Assembly (NCBI RefSeq): GCF_042477335.2
Contig: NC_091247.1
Location: 227,440,001-227,504,000, forward strand
Source of the DNA: Ovis canadensis
Lineage: Eukaryota > Chordata > Mammalia > Artiodactyla > Bovidae
Length of the DNA: 64,000 bases
Direction: 5' to 3'
Below, one piece after another: positions 49,101-55,100 of the stretch. The notes beneath the pieces are model-generated. The model searched no databases. It saw only the letters and a program-made list of their open reading frames with translations, and was not told where the DNA came from. The position numbers were made by a program, and so were the translations under genes. Numbering within the stretch: the first letter of the stretch is position 1; each line of letters begins with the position of its first letter.

Positions 49101-52100
49101 TTTTATTTTTGTAGTTATCTTTATAATATTTGATATTAAAGATATACTACCTATATTAAATAAACTGAGACATTTCCATCTTTTTCTATGATATAGAATG
49201 GCTTACATGAAAATTATATTAGAACTCAGCTATAAACCCATCTGATCCTAATCTTTTTTAATTGTGGCAAAATATATATACAATTAATCATCTTTGTCAT
49301 TTTTAAAGTGTAGTTCAACAGTTTTTAAGTACATTCACACTGTTGTGCAACCAAGTTCCAGAACTCTTTTAAAATTTATTTATTTTAATTGGAGGCTAAT
49401 TACTTTACAATATTGTAGTGGTTTTTGCCATACACTGACATGAATCAGCCATTGGTATACATGTGTTCCCCATCCTGAACCCCTCTCCCATCTCCCTCCC
49501 CATCCCATCCCTCTGGATCATCCCAGCGCACCAGCCCTGAGCACCCTGTCTCATCCATTGAACCTAGACTGGCAATATGTTTCACATATGGTAATAAACA
49601 TGGTTCAATTCCAGAACTCTTTTTATCTTATAAAACTGAACCTATACCCAAGAAACAAGCTTCCATTCTACTCTCCAGGCCCTGGCAACTGTCCTCTACT
49701 TTTCTGCCTCTATGAATTTGACTGTTCTAGGGACCTCATACGAGTAGCAGTATCATACAATATTTGTCTTTTTGTAATTTACTTATTTCATGTGCTTCCC
49801 TGGTAGCTCAGTTGGTAAAGAATTTGCCTGCAATGCAGGAGAACCCAGTTTGATTCCTGGGTCAGGAAAATCTACTGGAGAAGGGACAGGCTACCCACTC
49901 CAGTATTCTTGGGCTTCCCTTGTGGCTCAGCTAGCAAAGAATCCACCCTAAATGCAGAAGCCCTGGGTTCAATCCCTGGGTTGGGAGGATCCCCTGGAAA
50001 AGGGAAAGGCTACCCACCCCAGTATTTTGGCCTGGAGAATTCCATCGACTATACAGTCGTCCATGGAGTTGCAAAGAGTTGGACACGACTGAGTGACTTT
50101 CACTTTCACGTTCTATTTCATGTATCATAACATCTTGAAAATTCACCCATTTTTGTAGCATGTGTTAAGTTTCCTCCCTTTTAAAGGCTGAATAATATTC
50201 CATTATATGTATAGACCGTATTCTGTTCATCTGTTCATCTATTGAACATTTGGGCTGCTTCTACTTTTTGACTATTGCGAATAATGATGTTATGAACATG
50301 CTACTATGTTAGCAATAATACTGTTATTATCTAATACTATTAACTAGTATTATCCAGACCCTGCTTTCAATTCCTTAGGGTATATATACTCAGATGGAGA
50401 ATTGCTGGATCATTTGATAATTCTATTTTTAATTTCTTGTGAGTTGCCACACTCTTTTCCATAGCTGCCTCATTATTCTGCATTCCTGGAGTCTGTTTTC
50501 AATGGGAGATCATTCAACTAACAGTGGCTTAAAAAAATGTGGCTTTATTTTTCTCACACAAAAGCAGTCTACAATGATGCAGTTCCTCAACAACAGCATC
50601 TAACTTTCAGCTTTCTTTTTTTTACACTTTTTATTTTGTATTGGGGTATGGTGGGTGGTGGTTTAATTACTGAGTTATGTCAGACTCTTGTAACCTCATG
50701 GACTGTAATCCCACCAGGCTCCTCTGTCCATCAGATTTCCCAGGCAAGAATACCGGAGTGAGGTGCCATTTCCTTCTCTAGGGGATCTTCCAGACCCAGG
50801 GATCAAACCTGTGGCTCCCACACTGCAGACAGATTCTTTACCACAGGGAAGCCCATATTGGGCTTTTATCAAACAGTGCTGGCTTCTTAATACAATGGCT
50901 TTTATACTCAAGCTTGCTCTCTTGGCAGAAAACTGCTGCTGCACCTCCAGTCCTCTCGACTGCATTCCACTCAGGAAGGGAAAAATGCAAAGGAAAATAC
51001 GAACATTCCCATTTATATTGCCAAAACTGTCACACGGCCACTACCAGCTACAAGAAAACTTCAGAAATCAAATTTAGTTTTATGATTCTATAATAGATGC
51101 AAGCAAGGAAGGAAAAGGTTGTGGCAAGGTACTGGGCCAGCCAACTACACCATTCCCTGCCACTGTCTAATTTTTCAAATGTTCCACTTTTTCCTGATCA
51201 ATCTTGGCAATTAATATTTTTTTGAACATCATCCATACAGATTTTTAATTTTTAATTATATAATTATTTGCTTATAAGTCTCTTAAAATTATTCTAATTT
51301 TCTCATTCCTAATCTGCATATGATTACTTCTAACTTTTCTTCCCTTCATTAGAGTTGCAGGGTTTATTTATTTTATTAGTCTTTCAAAACAACCAGTTTT
51401 TAGATTGATTTACCCTTTTCTATCTGAAGTTTTCTATTTAACTTTAGCTTTAAAAATTTTCGTTGTTTTCTTTATTTTGTGGTTCCAATTTCTTAAAGTA
51501 ATAAATTCCCTTATATTTCATTTTTATTTTTTAATAATGTATTTTCCTTTTGATATAGCTTTACTGTATCTCAAAGATTTTGTGTTCACCATTTTTGAGA
51601 CATTTTGTAATTTTCCTCGATTACCTGTTTGATCCCTAAACTATTGAGAGGTACATTTTTTAATTTCTATGTAGACAAAAAAAATTTGTCACTATTTTTA
51701 TTTCATTAAATTATAACCAAAATGATCTATAAAAATCTCTAAAAAAACTACTGAGGTTTCCATTGTGGACAAGCATATGATCAGTTTTTAGTGTTTCACA
51801 GCTAATTTAAATAATATCTCAAATTTATTGAGCACATGTTTTGTAAAGTTTATATTAACCTATTTAATCCTCTTAACAATGCTATGAAATAGTACTATTA
51901 CTATACCCATTATTATTGATAAGAAAATTAAAGCATTAAAGCGTTTAAGTAACTTACTCAGAGCCACATTGCTAGTGTTAGAAATAGAATCTGGATTTAA
52001 GCTTACTGATTGAATTACCAATTCCTCTAAGTTATTGTTTTTGTCTACTTAGATGTGTCCAATTTTGAAAGACATACATACAGTGAAATGCTTCATTATA

Positions 52101-55100
52101 ATTTCATTTCTGTTAACTAGCTTTGTTTTAAATATTTAGGTAGTATGCGCTGAAAAGAGGTTTAAAATAGAGATCTTACTTTTTAATACATAATATCCTT
52201 CTCATGGGGTCGCAGAGTCGGACACGACTGAGCGACTGAACTGAACTAAATATCCTTCTTTATTCAATTTACTCAGTGCTCACTGAAAGCTTGCTATATA
52301 GTTGAAGATTCTTAACCTTAAGGTTCACCTTGTCTGATACCATCACCCCTGTTCTGTCTGCATTTGCCAGGTGCTCATCCGTAATTTTCAACATTCAATT
52401 TTAAGACAGTTTCTTACAATGACATTTAGCTGAGTTTTGCCTTTTAAGCTATGAGGATCTTGGTTTTTTATTTATTAACATATAAATTTTTATTTATGTA
52501 TTTATTTTTGGCTACACTGGGTCTTTGCTGCTGTGTGCAGGCTTTCACTAGCTGTGGGGCACAGGATTCTCGCTGCCGTGGCTTCTCTTGCTGCGGAGCA
52601 CAGGCTTTAGGCCACAAGGGCTTTAGCAGTTGCAGCACATGGGCCCAGTAGTGGTGGTGCACTGGCTGAGCGGGTGGTGCACAGCAAGTGGGATCGGAAT
52701 TCCTGGACCAGGGATCACATCCGTGTCCCCTGCATTAGCAGGCAGATTCTTAGCCACTAGACCACCAGCGAAGTCCGATCTTGGTCTTTTAATGGGAAAT
52801 TTAAATCTACTCATGTTTACTGTAATGACTGATTAGCAAAAATTTTATTTCCCCCATCTTACTTTTTATCCTTTATTCTTTTCTTGTGTTATTTTGCTAT
52901 TTGTTCCCATGTTAATTGAATGTACTTTTAAACATTCTAGTTCCACCCAACTTCCTCCACCCACCAAGATACAATCTTCAGAATATTCTTCATCTCCTCA
53001 CAGGTAAGATCTGTGGGACATATTCATTTCTCTCCCTCTCTATTTCCCAAGTTTTGCTGAGTTAGGTTAGCACTGCTCATTTGTTACAATTAGGTCTGTT
53101 CTAACACATGTGCTGCTGAGAGCACTTTCTCTGGTGTGTTTTCACGTGGAGCATGTGGATGATGTCATTTTTGCATCTGCTTATCTGCAGGTTCCTGAAA
53201 TGTAAATATCTTGGGATGTAGTACTTTTCCCTCGATTGCCTACAGCTCTTACTCTAGTCTCAACTAGTTTTATAATACAAGCTTGATTTTTTTTTATGTA
53301 TAAGGAATCTTTCTGAAGGGGGGTGACGTATTTTACCACTGCCTCTATACCCTAGGACTTAGGGAACTACATCTGTGTTAATGTGTGCCTTTTTTCATTA
53401 ATCCCACATGCAACTGTGCGTGTCCTTTCAATTGGTAAATTAAGGTGGATCCTCAGTTTAAGAGACATTTTCTTTTTTAAAAAATTACTTCTCTGTGCTC
53501 TTTTTCCAATTTCTGAAAATTTTATTATTCTCATACCAAGACTCCTGACTCTACCTAAGTTTCTATTTTCTCACTATTTTCTTACCTTTGCAATTTTTCC
53601 CCTGACACTAAGATACTATTTCACTTGTCTTCCAGGTTTTAATGTGGATCTCAACAACAGCGATCCTATCCTTCAATCCATCTATAGCATTCTATAGTTT
53701 CAGTTCAGTTCAGCTGCTCAGTCGTGTCCGACTCTTTGTGACCCCATGAATCGCAGCATGCCAGGCCTCCCTGTCCATCGCGATCTCCCGGAGTTCACTC
53801 AGACTCATGTCCATCGAGTCCGTGACACCATCCAGCCATCTCATCCTCGGTCGTCCCCTTCTCCTCCTGCCCCCAATCCCTCCCAGCATCAGAGTCTTTT
53901 CTAATGAGTCAACTCTTCGCATGAGGTGGCCAAAGTACTGGAGTTTCAGCTTTAGCATCATTCCTTCTAAAGAAATCCCAGGGTTGATCTCCTTCAGAAT
54001 GGACTGGTTGGATCTCCTTGCAGTCCAAGGGACTCTCAAGAGTCTTCTCCAACACCACAGTTCAAAAGCATCAATTCTTTGGCGCTCAGCCTTCTTCACA
54101 GTCCAACTCTCACATCCATACATGACCACTGGAAAAACCATAGCCTTGACTAGACAGACCTTAGTCGGCAAAGTAATGTCCCTGCTTTTGAATATGCTAT
54201 CTAGGTTGGTCATAACTTTTCTTCCAAGGAGTAAGCGTCTTTTAATTCTATAGTTTAGAAACACATATTTCCTTTTTTGTGAAAATAGTCTTGTGAGTGG
54301 CGTTACAGAGAGGGTCAACATTACACTGTATCTCCCTGTGTCTGTTAGTCGCTCAGTCATGTCCAACTCTTTGCGACCCCATGGACTGTAGCCACCAGGC
54401 TCCTCTGTCCATGGGATTTTCCAGGCAAGAATACGGGAGTGGGTTGCCATTCCCTTCTCCAGGGGATCTTCCCTACCCAGGGATCGAACCCAGACCTCCC
54501 ACACTACAGGCAGATTCTTTACCATCTGAGCTACCAGGGAAGACTCCATATCTCTTTAATGCTTCTAGTTTTTTGTTCAAGTGTTGATGGCTCCTGGAAC
54601 ACCTTAAATGCATTTATGCGTTTTTTTGCCTATTTGAGGTTCAGGTCTGCATACTGAAGCACCCCCAGTGGCAGATGCCCCATAGATATTCTCCAAAGGC
54701 CAGCAACTACAACAGAAACTTGCCAGTGCCCCACTCAGAGATGGAGGAAAAGATGTCTCTCTGGTCTCCCTGCTGCTGCTAAGTCACTTCAGTCATGTCC
54801 GACTCTGTGCGACCCCATAGACGGCAGCCCACCAGGCTCCGCCGTCCTTGGGATTCTCCAGGCAAGAACACTGGAGTGGGTTGCCATTGCCTTCTCCCAC
54901 AAACTCAGGAATTGGGGGGCCATAACCTACTAATATTTAGCCTCATGAGGGTCAAGACTAAGCCTGGGACAAATATTTAACCTTCCTCCAGGACTCCCCT
55001 GGCTTCCCTGATGGCTCAGATGGTAAAGCGTCTGCCTGAAATGCAGATCAAACCTGGGTTCGATCCCTGGCTCGGGAAGATCCCCTCGAGAAGGAAATGG

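Larger units (their letters stand above)
49260..50490 (-). mobile_element. L1 LINE fragment, old, with three insertions
   Basis: Antisense L1 landmarks on both sides (gtagttcaacagtttttaag; ggctgaataatattccatta; gggtatatatactcagatgg). Interrupted by an L1 3' end (49371-49608) and two Bov-tA copies (49793-50116). Confidence 0.6.

Noticed and set aside
53710-54549. 279-codon minus-strand open frame
   Set aside because: It is BovB ORF2 joined by chance to an antisense Bov-tA; it is not a host gene.
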